Source: Leptodontidium sp. MPI-SDFR-AT-0119 (taxonomy: Eukaryota > Ascomycota > Leotiomycetes > Helotiales > Leptodontidiaceae). Taken from it: a stretch of 64,000 nucleotides of DNA. The translations under genes and the position numbers were made by a program. A model generated the notes under the pieces. That model did no database searches. It was not told where the DNA came from and was given only the letters and a program-made list of their open reading frames with translations. Of this stretch, positions 23,716 through 34,347 are shown one piece after another. Positions within the stretch are counted from its first letter, which is position 1. The number at the start of each line of letters is the position of its first letter. The stretch spans positions 806,001 to 870,000 of the forward strand of contig JAHLEZ010000013.1 in NCBI GenBank assembly GCA_020726505.1. Reading direction: 5' to 3'.

Positions 23716-25863
23716 TCACAGCCTCACAAAGACCGGCATGGTATCAATAGGACAGTCTGCCTCAATAACCTGCCCACCCTCAAACTTCTTCTCCCCATCC
23801 CAAGTTTTCCACTCCCAGCCCTTCGGCAAGTACACCTCCCTCTTTCGAAGTCCAGCAGCCAAAACAGGGCAGCACAAATACTTGTCCCCAAACATATACT
23901 GATCTTCAACCTCCCAACACTTCTTGTCCTTAGGGAAGGAGTAGAATAGAGGTCGCATGACAGGTGTGCCTTTCTCATGAGCTTCCTCCATCAATCCTCG
24001 CGTATAACCTCTCATCTCTTCTCGTATGAGCATGTATTTCTTGCAGATCCCATAGACTTCCTCTCCATAAGACCACACTTCATTAGCCGCACCCGAAAGA
24101 CAAGTCGCGCCTCCAGTTGTACCATGTTGAGGCTGTTTCGGTTCCCGATCTCCATGGAGTCTCATGACAGGGCAGAAAGCACCCCATTGGAACCATCTCA
24201 CAAACAACTCTCTAAAAGCCTCATCGTTAGGATCTCCCCCATGAAACCCTCCAATATCAGTTGTCCACCACGGAATCCCCGCAATCCCCATATTCAAGCC
24301 CGCAGCAAGTTGATTCCTCAAACTCGACCACGACGAAGCGATATCCCCACTCCAGACCAACGCTCCGTATTTCTGACTCCCAGCCCACGCACACCTCAGC
24401 AAATTCACAATTTTCTCCTGCCCAGAAGCCTCCATCCCCTCGTAGAAAGTCCTCGCGTACTCCCTCGGGTAAATATTCCCAACCGCCACATTCGGGCCCA
24501 GATAATACCTGTAGTTATCGAAATCGTAAAACGAGTATTCCGGCTCGGCTTCATCCAACCAGAACACCTTGATTCCTTTGGAGTAGTAGTTCTTTCGGGC
24601 CTTTTCCCACAGGTAGGTGCGTGCTTCTGGGTTAGTGGCGTCGTAGTGGATGGTGTTGCCTTCGAAATCCATGCCGATTCGCATCCCGCGGTCGGTTCGG
24701 ATGAGGTAACCATTCTCGAGCATCTCTTGGTAGTTCTCGGATCGGGTGTCGACAGTCGGCCAGATTGAGACCATGAGCTCGATTTTTAGTTCCTGTAGCT
24801 CTTTGATCATGGCGTCTTGACTCAGTCAGCAACGTCGCTTTCAAGAGCTTCGATGTTTCAACTTACCAGGATCCGGCCAATAATCAGCATCAAATCTCCA
24901 GTCCCCTTGTTTTGGCCAATGCTGTGGTAGATGGATCAGCTCTATGTCTGGAAATATTGTGTGGTATAAGACAGTTCCTGGAATGGAGAGAATTTGCCAA
25001 GAAAGGGAGGGGACAGAGACTCTTCTCTCTCATGTACCTACAAAGAAATCGATTACAATCAAATCGATGGGCAATTTCCTAGCTCTATACTCCCGAGCAA
25101 CACCAAGCAATTCTTCTTGGGTCTGGTATCGTAATTTGCACTGCCAGAAACCAAGTCCATACTCCGGCATCATCGGCACAGTCCCAGTCGCTCTAGCATA
25201 CGCCTCCTCAATATCCGCCGGGGAATCTCCAGCAACAATCCAATAATCCAAAACCTTCGTAGAATACGCTTCAAAACTCATAACATTCTTTCCCAAGACC
25301 GCTCTTCCAATCCCAGGATTATTCCACAACAAACCATACCCGAGCGAAGACAATGCAAAAGGCACACTAGCCTGGGAATTCCGGTGCGCGAGCTCCAGAT
25401 CGTGACCTTTCAGATCCAGGCTATCCTGCTGATACTGGCCCATCCCAAAAATCTTCTCTTTCGAACTAACTGACTCCAAACGCATCGTGAGATGATAATC
25501 GCCGCCTAGAATCGGCTTGAACTCCCGTGCTTCGATCTCAATTGCGCTGCATTTTGGATCCGTGACGTCTCGCCTGTTTCGTGCGTACTCTTCTAACAGC
25601 AAATCTCCTTTCGAGTTGTATATCATAATCTTCCCTCGCTTGGAAACGACGGCGCGGATCTTGCCGTTGGAGATTGTTCCTTCATTTTCTGAGATTGATA
25701 TTTCGGGGGTTGCTGGAGTGGGTTTCTGGAGTGCCCAGTCTTCTGTTGGCATGCTGTTCATTTTCGTGGCTCGGATTCGGAATGCGTCTTTTCCCCATGG
25801 CTGAATCCATACTTGCTCCGCATCATATCGATACACAAGCCGGTCGTCTTTCTTGATGAACAT
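23716..25863 (-). CDS. Glycoside hydrolase family 31 (alpha-xylosidase/alpha-glucosidase-like)
   Basis: Retaining alpha-glycosidase acting on non-reducing alpha-linked xylose or glucose. Three exons: 25863-25042, 24921-24867 and 24815-23716, giving 658 aa. The N-terminal beta-sandwich (residues 1-240) includes FGMGQY and LLWNNPGIG. The (beta/alpha)8 barrel follows with GFWQCKLRYQTQEEL and the IDLIVIDFF strand at the exon 1/2 junction. The catalytic nucleophile is Asp380 in KVFWLDEAEPE and the acid/base is Asp450 in VWSGDIASSW. WWTTDIGGFHGG and MRLHGDREP match barrel strands 6-7. The WLDEAEPE form is nearer to YicI/alpha-xylosidase-type enzymes than to classical maltases; substrate is not decidable by eye. 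There is no signal peptide, so an intracellular role, for example on xyloglucan oligosaccharides, is likely. All catalytic residues are present. Confidence 0.92.
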
Positions 25864-26370
25864 CGTGGACTTGGAATAATCGTAACTTGTAAGTGTGATG
25901 AATGGATAGGTGACATAGCTTGGGAAGCGAGGGTGTTGACTTTATATATTATTTCTCTTCAACTGTTAATGATATGTGCAAGAAGATTATTCGTCTCAGC
26001 GAGGGTAGCACGATGCAGGAAATTGTTTGGGTTTTTCCACGCATGAGGTGTGCTGTTGACACGTAAAACTGGACCTGCAGTGAGATCGTCTGCTTCTCAT
26101 AAGCCAGTTGGTCCTGTACAGTACAAGTCCGTCCATGTTGGTCGCGGAAGGAGGCCCTCCGAAGTCAAGCGAGTGCGGGGTCATGAAAGAAAGGGGTTGT
26201 GGCGGTGGTGAGTGGTGACGGGGTTGTGAACCATCTCGAACGTCCTCTTTCAACCTGTTCAAGACAATAAACACTTGGAAACTGGATCTGCAGATACTCA
26301 CATCTTCTTGCCGCAACGGAGACAGCAATATCCAAGATTCTAAACTTCATCTTCTTCATCCCCAGAAGAA
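25864..26370. other. Intergenic, GH31 upstream region
   Basis: Promoter of the GH31 gene and 3' flank of the SprT-like gene, both on the minus strand. No ORF or repeat of note. Confidence 0.45.
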
Positions 26371-27267
26371 TCATCGCATAGCATAATCACTCACGAACGC
26401 CGTAAGATCCAACTCTCCATTACCCTCCTTCTGAGTAAAATCATCTCTGTTAAAAGGAATTCTTTTATCAGGCTCAGCTTCTCCACAAGCAATCCTCGAT
26501 TCGCAATAAAGCCCCTCATTGACCTCATGCGCCCTCAACTCTTTCTCCGAGTGACGATGTTGGCTTGCATGGTGTTCAATGGCCAACGATTGAGTACGAC
26601 CAAGCCAGCATCGATATCCGAAAATTTGCTGCATGGTCTTCTCGACCTTTAAAGAGATGCCCATCCATACAGGTCCATGTCCAGTCAAACCTTCTGCTTC
26701 GACCGAGCTCTCTTTGCAGCGCTGACATGCACATGTGTAGACGTCCACTACGGCGTGTACAAGCTCGTGCAGCAGAGTGCCTGTCAGCCATTTCATGCGC
26801 GTATCGTTGCACTGGGTTTCAGGCTTGTCATAGATCAGCACGTCTACGATGACGGTGTCAGGGGTGGTATCGTGTTTGTATTTATCGCAAATTGTGGTGC
26901 CCTGATATCGCTTCCCCTCGCAGTTTGCAGCCATAACGAAATAGAGATGCAAAGTTCCAGGTGGAAACAAGCCTTTGAAGACTGTCTCACTCAAGAGCTC
27001 GTACCTCTTGTCTAAAAGATTCTTGTCCCTGTCTTGCTGCTTGCCGCAGAGGAGATTTCGATGAGTGGTATGTCCCCCGTTGCTCTTGTTGTATGCTTCG
27101 GTGGCCGCAATCCAAGCATTTTTGATTTCGCTCTTGTACTGCAAGCTTTCGAGGTGAGCGTTCATCTTCTCTAAGACCTGTTCTGGAGTTAGCCCCATCA
27201 GAGGCCATACCTCATGTGGACGGAGAGTTTGTCTGAGGTAGCAGACACTGCGGGCTGTATTTGCCAT
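26371..27267 (-). CDS. SprT-like zinc metalloprotein
   Basis: Single-exon 298-aa protein. The central part carries HELVHAVVDVYTC (HExxH at residues 167-171) and a downstream TGHGPVWMGI (GHGPVW at 196-201). This two-part arrangement is typical of SprT-like/WSS-type metallopeptidase domains, where the third zinc ligand is the second histidine. Between them lies a cysteine cluster (C179, C181, C184). The N-terminal 60 residues look helical; the C-terminus past 215 is charged, without a zinc-ribbon I can recognise. Family members act on DNA-protein crosslinks or are uncharacterised fungal proteins; the role here is not known. The start codon is the first ATG of the open frame. No intron needed. 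Confidence 0.65.
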   Translation of the reverse strand: MANTARSVCYLRQTLRPHEVWPLMGLTPEQVLEKMNAHLESLQYKSEIKNAWIAATEAYNKSNGGHTTHRNLLCGKQQDRDKNLLDKRYELLSETVFKGLFPPGTLHLYFVMAANCEGKRYQGTTICDKYKHDTTPDTVIVDVLIYDKPETQCNDTRMKWLTGTLLHELVHAVVDVYTCACQRCKESSVEAEGLTGHGPVWMGISLKVEKTMQQIFGYRCWLGRTQSLAIEHHASQHRHSEKELRAHEVNEGLYCESRIACGEAEPDKRIPFNRDDFTQKEGNGELDLTAFVSDYAMR

Positions 27268-28241
27268 CTCAAATCAAGATTCTGAGAGAGAGGTGATAGA
27301 TGATCCGATCTATGCTGTGCTCAATATTTGAATGCTTTGAAGAATCCAGGTATGGTCCACAAACACAAAGTCGCGAAAATCAAGGTGTAGCAGGGCAAAG
27401 CTGACCTCAAAATTGCGTATGGCCCTTCCTCACTTTACGCTTTGACTAAATTTATGAACTACATGAACTCCTCTGTTCTGTCGCTTGTGTGCAATCATTA
27501 AAGTTGTTCTGAATTCTTTCTTTGACAAACATAACATGAATCAACAAAACCCACCTTAGAGTTACATTCAAAGAGTGCGCAAACTGCTTTTGTTGGGCAG
27601 ACATAAACCCATCCACAGAAAGAAAAACTTAAATTTCAAGTCGTAGCAGTAGAACAGATATCTCGTACAGTATACCAATCTCTTTGTAGTTCTCGCGAAG
27701 CCTTAAACAATAACACAGTTGCCCATCCCGATTCCTGAAACTATGCAAACATGTTCCCGCATACGTATGAGAGTGAGAACAGGAGTTTTAACTACGATCA
27801 GGTGGGGAATTGTACCCATAACTTACTGCATGATATTGTGTTTCCTCGCTTCGGGGTGTACAGTTGTAATCTAACAGTGTCGCCTGCCAAACGAAACAAT
27901 AGATTTCGGTTCGCCGGTGGTGGGGTAATAAAAGAGAGGATAGCCTTCCTGAAAAGACCCCATTTTAAGGATATCTCGATAAGCGAGAACATGTAACCAA
28001 TTAAACCAACAACAGATATGACAACGGAACGACATATCAGAAGCTCCCATGGACCGGGTTGGACGGCTTTAGGTGCTGACTTGGATGGAGTATTGCTCTG
28101 GTCTTGGAAGGTCGTATTGCTGGCATTAACGATTCTGAACAGCAGCCAATTGACTTCAATATGAAAAGATGAATGTACCGTCAAGCACGTCTGGAATTCT
28201 GGGGTCATGTTAAAATTGAACCTAAAAAATAAAAACTCGGC
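27268..28241. other. Intergenic with an unassigned minus-strand ORF
   Basis: An ATG-initiated 136-codon minus-strand ORF spans 27798-28208. It includes one hydrophobic stretch (about residues 58-80), lies just downstream of the 53-aa candidate on the same strand, and has no recognised motif. I leave it as unassigned. Remaining sequence shows nothing. Confidence 0.35.
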
Positions 28242-28403
28242 TCAGTCGGATGACGGTGGGATTAGAACGTGATACTTGCGAGAGAATGTGGAGTAGATGA
28301 GGATGACGAGGAAAGGGGAGATGATTAAAACGAGGGTGACGATAAAGCCTACCAAATGGACTGCATTCGATGACTTCTCTAGCAAAACTCCCTCGGAAGC
28401 CAT
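28242..28403 (-). CDS. Candidate 53-aa single-pass membrane micro-protein
   Basis: Short uninterrupted frame with a good start (first ATG, ending in TGA at 28242). Residues 1-16 are polar, 17-38 form a clean hydrophobic helix (VGFIVTLVLIISPFLVILIY), and the end is basic then polar. A well-formed helix in so short an ORF is suggestive but not proof. It starts within 15 bases of the duplicated segment at 28417-28593, which would be its upstream region. Confidence 0.4.
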   Translation of the reverse strand: MASEGVLLEKSSNAVHLVGFIVTLVLIISPFLVILIYSTFSRKYHVLIPPSSD

Positions 28404-28416
28404 AGATAAAGGGCGA

Positions 28417-28593
28417 GGAGGGCCAACCTTCTAATACCCCAGCAAGCGGCAAGCCTCACATCCCCAATTGCACATAATCAAGAATCCAATTCCACGCAAG
28501 CAAGTGAAGCAAAGCACAGAGAAAGCCAATATCAAACGAATCAAACCACTACTTTCTCTAGTCTATCTATCTATCCATCTATCAATCTACCTT
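28417..28593. repeat. Duplicated segment, copy 1
   Basis: About 175 bases that recur in the same orientation at 31842-32015, roughly 90 percent identical. Both begin with GAGGGCCAACCTT and end in a CTAT/CTATC-rich run. Most differences are transitions. No coding content, terminal repeats or target-site duplication recognised. Copy 1 lies between two divergent micro-ORFs. Confidence 0.85.
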
Positions 28594-28624
28594 ACCCCGC
28601 CTTCAAACAATTACGCCTGCCCTT

Positions 28625-28759
28625 ATGAAAATATTCGCTTGGCTAACAGGTCAAAATAGAACGCCCAACTACGACCCAGCTCTCACAGGCGGTGCGTACC
28701 GCCAGAACTCGGAGGAAGAGTCTCAGCCTGAGAAGAAGGCAGGTACTGAATCGGTCTAA
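28625..28759 (+). CDS. Candidate 44-aa micro-protein
   Basis: ATG-initiated frame starting 32 bases after duplicated segment copy 1 and ending in TAA. The middle reads NRTPNYDPALTGGAY and the tail is acidic and lysine-rich. Codon use looks coding-like, but length alone cannot establish it. It might instead be an exon of an unrecognised gene. Confidence 0.3.
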   Translation: MKIFAWLTGQNRTPNYDPALTGGAYRQNSEEESQPEKKAGTESV

Positions 28760-30150
28760 GCTATGCGAGATTTCGTCTCTCGACTAGGAGAAGGAAGAAG
28801 TGAAAAGAGAGGAGATGAAAGTGCCAATGCAGATGCAGACATTGATGAGTGCGAGAACATACAGCGTGTTGATTTATCCGTGTTGCTTGGGTTCTGAGAT
28901 ACCAGTCTGTCGTTTAGATATGTATAATAAGGTTGATAGATAAGCACACTACACTGCTTCCACACGTATCTGCAAATCAAGAGGGAGGGACATCGCTAAG
29001 GTAGGTTCAATAATTCAGAACAATGGAACGTGATATCCAGAGACTCTGTTGACAAACTCCTCTCGTATCGGGGAATGGCGGGGTTGGCGGGGTCCACCAC
29101 AGGTCAGTTGCACAGGCGATATGACACCATCAAGACAAGCTTTCTCCACCGAAACCTTCGCAGCACCAAGCCTTTGCAGAATCGACAAATTCCCTTGTTA
29201 TAATAGAGCCTTGAATCTCATTTACCAAATACCAAGAATCCGCATACAACCTCGAATTTTTAATTTGTGAGAATTCGAAACAGTCAGGTCTACTTCGACA
29301 AACCCAATTTTCTGAATACATTAAATATCTGAAGCATTTGTGTTTGAAATTGATACGTTCGAAGTGAAATAGTACTTGAGATCATCTACTAAGGTTAGTA
29401 GCTTGGTCACAATTATGGCATTTCCTTACCTACAGACTCCCAGCGATTCCTTCAACTCGTCGAGTGATCGGTCCCAGCAGATCTGGGCGCTTCTTTACTG
29501 TACCTCGAAACCAGAAGCCTCACGAGCCTTTTGCCTCATACTGTGAGCATATTGAAGATGGGAAATCGAAAGCGCGGGTAAGCACGGAATCTTTCGTCGT
29601 GATATTTCAGGAAGTTACTTATCCCATTAGTCAGCCATAGAGACCGTGCGCATCCTGCCTTGATGCCAATTCGGAGTTCCGTGCGGAAATAAATGTCTGA
29701 TTATTACGAGCACCCTTTTCAAGAAGTTCCTAACCGTCCCTATTCCCTTTGTTCAATAGACTGACAGTGGAGCCTATCCACTGCATGGGATTCCTCTGAC
29801 CTGACAGATCAACTAATTGCCTTTCCCTGGTTATGATCATGCTCCACTGTCAGTTCACTGATTAGTGATTACTGAGTCAACAGAATACGGTCTCGCGAAC
29901 CTGAAATCTCCGAAAGCATTATCCATCCCTCACAAGCATTTTCTTTCGGCTCCCTCCAGAGCTTTGCACAACAATGAAATCCACACCTCCTTGGTGCCTC
30001 GGCAAATACGTGGTGAGATACGAGATTGCGGCTAAAGTGACCAATGTGGAACTTGGGTTACACAGCAGGAGAGGCTCAACTAGCCGCGTACGCAACTGAC
30101 TGAGACCTGAACACCTCCTCCAATGTCATTTCCCCTAGCGACGCCTTATC
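28760..30150. other. Intergenic, upstream of GT8
   Basis: Short ORFs without motifs. The last ~300 bases are the likely GT8 promoter. Nothing else seen. Confidence 0.45.
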
Positions 30151-31209
30151 ATGGTCGATTTCAGGATCTTGCGCATGACAGCTGGTGGTACAGGTAGAGT
30201 AAGGACCAGGAGGCTACTATATGCCCTGCTAGCTGGAGTTATCCTCTACCTGACCATCACCGCACTCAGCACGTCGTACTCCCTCGATCCTACATACGGC
30301 CTCTTGACCGCTCTCCCTGCGTCGCCGCGCTATGCTTATGCAACTCTCCTCACGAGCGATGACGAACGCTACTATACAGGCGCGCGAACCCTTGCTTACC
30401 AGCTCCTCGCGGACCCCGAAACGAAGACAACCCACGACATCCCATTCGTGGTGATGGTTACGACCAACGTCCCGAAGCACCAGCGACAGCAGCTCATTCT
30501 CGATGGCGCGATAGTCGCACACGTTGAAGATGTCGCTCTCCCGTGGTGGATTCGCCAACGACTGCGGCGGCCCTCTCGATACGGGGACCAATTCACCAAG
30601 CTGCGCGTCCTGCAGATGCTGGAATACGACCGCGTTCTCTACCTCGATGTCGACACACTCCTCATGAAGCCACTAGACGGCGTCTTCGACGACCCAGCAG
30701 CGCGAACTCCCGTGCAAACGCAATATCGGCGGACGAGTCGCTACACAAAGGCTGAAACCATGCTGCCGGCTCAGTATGTCTTCGCAGCGAGGTCGGACAA
30801 CGGCAGGAGCAATGACGGGTCGACGGGTGGGGAGTACGACCATCCATATCCGCCTATCGAGAGAGATAGTCTCAGCGGCGGATTCTGGATCGTGGCTCCG
30901 TCGAACGAGTTATTCAAATACTACATGTTCGTCATGCAGAGCTCCACCTTGGGCATCATGCGTCCTTTCGATCCTCAGTTCATGGAGCAGGCTATGTTGA
31001 ACTACGTGCATCGTAGGCAGGGCGGTAATATGCCCTGGGTCGCGCTGGACTACAAGTGGAGCGCGACGTTTCCGAATGAGCGGGATGTTGAGGCTGGAGT
31101 TGCGAGTCTGCATGATAAGTTTTGGGCGAATGGACCGGAGGCGGCTAAGGCGCGGTGGAAAAAGAAAAAGGAGGAGATGGAGCTTCTCTGGCCTGTTGCT
31201 GGTTTGTAG
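30151..31209 (+). CDS. Glycosyltransferase family 8-like, type II membrane
   Basis: Single exon, 352 aa. A cytoplasmic basic tail precedes one membrane anchor (about residues 22-40), so a Golgi or ER lumenal catalytic domain is expected. The GT-A fold is shown by YAYATLLTSDDERYYTGA near 61-78, FTKLRVLQML near 148-157, and LYLDVDTLLMKPLD with the metal-binding DxD at residues 166-168. Later come GGFWIVAPSNELF and FMEQAMLNYV. This resembles fungal glycogenin-like/GNT1-type transferases that use UDP-sugars; the exact donor and acceptor are unknown. An alternative start at residue 9 (30175) would remove eight residues. Duplicated segments lie on both sides, 1.6 kb upstream and 0.6 kb downstream. 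Confidence 0.85.
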   Translation: MVDFRILRMTAGGTGRVRTRRLLYALLAGVILYLTITALSTSYSLDPTYGLLTALPASPRYAYATLLTSDDERYYTGARTLAYQLLADPETKTTHDIPFVVMVTTNVPKHQRQQLILDGAIVAHVEDVALPWWIRQRLRRPSRYGDQFTKLRVLQMLEYDRVLYLDVDTLLMKPLDGVFDDPAARTPVQTQYRRTSRYTKAETMLPAQYVFAARSDNGRSNDGSTGGEYDHPYPPIERDSLSGGFWIVAPSNELFKYYMFVMQSSTLGIMRPFDPQFMEQAMLNYVHRRQGGNMPWVALDYKWSATFPNERDVEAGVASLHDKFWANGPEAAKARWKKKKEEMELLWPVAGL

Positions 31210-31841
31210 GAATAATAATAAATGTACAATAAATGCACCTAGAAGTATCAAGCGTCTAAATGGGCAGATCAACAACTGGCAGAGATAGAGTTCAAGCTAA
31301 CAGTGCCGAACCTCAGCAGTAATGATACCAAGGCGATCCAATATAGTCAAGGCAAAGCTAAGGTATTGCAACAGTTTGAGCAGAAATCACAAGAGGCGAA
31401 AGCGTCGCAGAAGATAAGATATTGAATGAGCTGCTGTGCAAGTCGCAGGAAGGAGCTACTGTAATAAGCTCTTGCAGAGTCCAGCCTCGTGAGAACCATT
31501 CGCTTTTCCGAAATATCCATTTCCAGGCTTCATTTGATCCGTCAGCTGAATCGGTTCGAGGCCACGAAACATCTGGCAGATAAACGTAATAAATCATGCA
31601 AAAAAGCGACGATGCGAATACAAAAAATTCTTCGGAAGAGATTAAATTGCTAATAAACAGCTATGTAATGCTACTAATCTTTCATTTTTATAGACTCATA
31701 AGCTAGTGTGAAGTTTGAGATACTTAAAGTCATAGTACCTGTGGCTTTTCTCAGCACACAGGGAGGGACGTTAGTAGCAGATTGGAATAAGTCCAGCACG
31801 GTGTGGAGTCCAGGACACGACTGCTAGCACAGATGGTGTGC
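31210..31841. other. Intergenic, 3' of GT8
   Basis: AT-rich; one minus-strand ORF of 79 codons without motifs. Nothing supported. Confidence 0.45.
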
Positions 31842-32015
31842 GAGGGCCAACCTTTTAACACCCCAACAAGCGGCAAGTCTCACATCTCCAATTACGCATA
31901 ATCAAGAATCCAAATCCACGCAAGCAAGTAAAGCAAAGCACATAGAAAGCTAATATCAAACGAGTCAAACCACTACTTTCTCTACTCTATCTATCAATCT
32001 ATCAATCTATCTTAT
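31842..32015. repeat. Duplicated segment, copy 2
   Basis: Same-orientation partner of 28417-28593. It ends only about seven bases beyond the stop codon of the proline-rich gene at 32023, so it probably forms that gene's 3' UTR. Compared with copy 1, several differences are C-to-T or G-to-A, three of them in CpA/TpG contexts, the pattern left by RIP. The number of sites is too small to be firm. Confidence 0.85.
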
Positions 32016-32022
32016 CTATCTA

Positions 32023-34347
32023 TCAACCCCCTCGCTTCTCCGAATACAAACTCTGCACATGCCTCGCCTCCCAATTCAAAAAATCACCCAGGTCATGCCC
32101 AAGGTTAAACCCCATCGGGATCGACACCTCCTCATCTTTCCCTGCCTCCGTCGAGACCACAAGATCCAGCATCGGACTCGGCGGGAGACTCAGTAGGCTT
32201 TCCGCAAGAGAGGGGCGACGGGGTGGCGCTGGTGGGGTGCTCAGGGTTGATATCTGCGGAGGATATGGAGCGGTGGATGGAGCGAGAGGAATAGGAGGAA
32301 TCTTGGTGGCGTGCGTTGTGGGGATGTACGGTTTCCAGCCTGCCATTCGAGGACCTGTGTTGTAGTTTCGTGGTGGTGGGATGGGTGGTGGAGGGGTATT
32401 TGTCCAAGTCTTCCATGTTCGTTTTTGGAAAAACTCTGAATCGTCTCTTTCCAATTCCTCCCTCCCTGGATTCTTCTGCTCTATATTTGATATAGGGACG
32501 GGAAGAACGGGAACTGGAAATGGAACAGGAGGAGCCAGACCGTCTTTCTCTCTAACATCTACCTCATTCTCCATCCGTCCGTAGCTTTCGAATCCGAAAC
32601 TAGCCCACCAGTCTACAATGTCGTCAATTTCCGCTTCGTCGGACTCCCATTGCGCATCATCTCTCAGGTCGCCGAAATGCTCGTCTAGTTCTATTGTTCC
32701 TGCGATGGCCATTTGGAATGCGATCCAATCCAGTGCTTCTTCTTCTGGACTAGAGCCCTTCCTATCGCGGAGCAATCGATCAAGACGGATAGGTCCGTGG
32801 CGAAAGAGAGGTGCCGTCAGTGTGAAGTTGGTGGATGTAAGGCAGATGTGCGTTGGGGGCGGGATGACCGTGAGAGAAGGTCGGGAAGAGTTGGCGCTTG
32901 AGCTGGAGTTGGAGAACGAGAACTGTGTTGGTGTGAGGTTCAGAGGAGATATTTCAGGAATTGTGGGCAGTAAGAAGGGAGTTCTAGATGTTGATGATCG
33001 GCGCGGTGCACGAGGCGGAACTGGCGGTGTTGGGAAAGAGAAGTTGTTGAACACCATTCCTGACCTGGATGAAGGCTGGCTTAAAGACTCTTCGGGTCTC
33101 GCTGGTCTCGGTGGTGGTGTTTTTGTTGACACTGGGGGTCTCGCTTGTGGTGTTACTGGCGGTGGTAGATCAGGACTTGCAAAAGGAGGTGAGTCTTGCT
33201 GAGCAGCTGTGATGCGAGAGCTTAAACTTTCCAGGTGAAATGGCTCCGTTGGCGTACTTCCATCTGTCTCGAAACTGCGAACCGATTCCATGGATATCTT
33301 CCGGGCGCTCTCGGCCTTCTCATTCTTTATCTGCTGGATCCGACCCGGCGTCAACATCTCGTCTACTTCTGTGCGGAACATCTTGCCGCTGAACACATCC
33401 GCCATGTTTGCCGTGACATCCGTCAATGTCCATCGTGCTGGTGTATTGGCTGGTGGTGGTGGAACTTTCGGGCTTGTCCTGCCGAACAAGTTTGTTTTCT
33501 TTTTGGCTGGTCTCTTCTTCTTGCTTTTCGACACAGAAACAGATCTCAATGATGGGGACTTCAGTGGTGACCGAGAGTGCCTTTTCAGTATACCACGAGC
33601 AATCGACGTAGGTTTCAATGGCGCTGGACGTGAAGGCTGATACCATCCTTGAGTCGCAGCCTTCGCATCTGCCAAAGCAGTACCAACAGCCTGGAAAGCC
33701 TGATCTGTTTCTCGAATCAACTGCTCCACATTCTCTGAAAAATCTTCCATATCTGATTCCCCAGTATATCTAAGGCTCTGGGTGGGCGTCCTATCATAGT
33801 CAATCAGCCCGGTCGAAAGGACTCCAACGCTATCATCAAACGGCGAACCCGTTCCGAACTCAGTAGTCAAAGATATCGTGGTTCCCAAACGCAGCTCGTC
33901 TGGTGTCAAGGGTCGCGAAAACGGTTCCTGGAATATGAGTCGCCATGTTTTCGCATCTGTGGAGGTATTTTCTGGTGACAAGGGCGGCAGATAAAGAAGT
34001 TCAGGAAGAGGCGGTGGTGGCTCGACTCCAAACAAAGAGTGTTCGATAGGTGCCGGATTTGCCTCGCAATCACAACTGCACAAAGAGCTCGCTGATGAAT
34101 GAGCAGTCGAGCCTGATGGAGCGAGATGGTGACTTCTCGTCGTGGCGTTGCTGCTTGCTCTTCGAAGCGGTGGAGAGTCGGACGACGAGGTTTGAGAAAG
34201 CCACGAGAGCCTTTTGGGGGTGCTCGTGGGTAACCTTGTTCTTGGGGATCGGCCATCGTCGAAATTATTACCAGACTTCTCTAGGCTTGAGTGTTTCGTG
34301 GGTGAAATGAAATGCTTGATGCGCCAGCTGGTCTTCTGGAGCAACAT
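32023..34347 (-). CDS. Proline/serine-rich, largely disordered protein
   Basis: Single-exon 774-aa protein with no family I can name. Most of it is Ser/Pro/Thr-rich low complexity with basic patches (a KKKRPAKKK cluster near residue 285). More ordered parts are EPFSRPLTPDELRLG near 150, a WTLTDVTANMADVFSGKMFRTEVDEML segment near 305, and an acidic helical block, ALDWIAFQMAIAGTIELDEHF to DIVDWWASFGFESYG, near 540-600. The C-terminus ends with a possibly conserved SIPMGFNLGHDLGDFLNWEARHV motif. The frame remains open for 12 codons above the first ATG at 34347, which I choose as start. Possible role as a scaffold; nothing in the sequence decides this. Confidence 0.75.
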   Translation of the reverse strand: MLLQKTSWRIKHFISPTKHSSLEKSGNNFDDGRSPRTRLPTSTPKRLSWLSQTSSSDSPPLRRASSNATTRSHHLAPSGSTAHSSASSLCSCDCEANPAPIEHSLFGVEPPPPLPELLYLPPLSPENTSTDAKTWRLIFQEPFSRPLTPDELRLGTTISLTTEFGTGSPFDDSVGVLSTGLIDYDRTPTQSLRYTGESDMEDFSENVEQLIRETDQAFQAVGTALADAKAATQGWYQPSRPAPLKPTSIARGILKRHSRSPLKSPSLRSVSVSKSKKKRPAKKKTNLFGRTSPKVPPPPANTPARWTLTDVTANMADVFSGKMFRTEVDEMLTPGRIQQIKNEKAESARKISMESVRSFETDGSTPTEPFHLESLSSRITAAQQDSPPFASPDLPPPVTPQARPPVSTKTPPPRPARPEESLSQPSSRSGMVFNNFSFPTPPVPPRAPRRSSTSRTPFLLPTIPEISPLNLTPTQFSFSNSSSSANSSRPSLTVIPPPTHICLTSTNFTLTAPLFRHGPIRLDRLLRDRKGSSPEEEALDWIAFQMAIAGTIELDEHFGDLRDDAQWESDEAEIDDIVDWWASFGFESYGRMENEVDVREKDGLAPPVPFPVPVLPVPISNIEQKNPGREELERDDSEFFQKRTWKTWTNTPPPPIPPPRNYNTGPRMAGWKPYIPTTHATKIPPIPLAPSTAPYPPQISTLSTPPAPPRRPSLAESLLSLPPSPMLDLVVSTEAGKDEEVSIPMGFNLGHDLGDFLNWEARHVQSLYSEKRGG

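Noticed and set aside
27798..28208. 136-codon minus-strand ORF with one hydrophobic stretch
   Set aside because: ATG start is present but no family resemblance or codon evidence; left as a note in the gap entry.
32381..33640. Plus-strand ORFs up to 194 codons inside the proline-rich gene
   Set aside because: They are antisense shadows of the 774-codon minus-strand frame.
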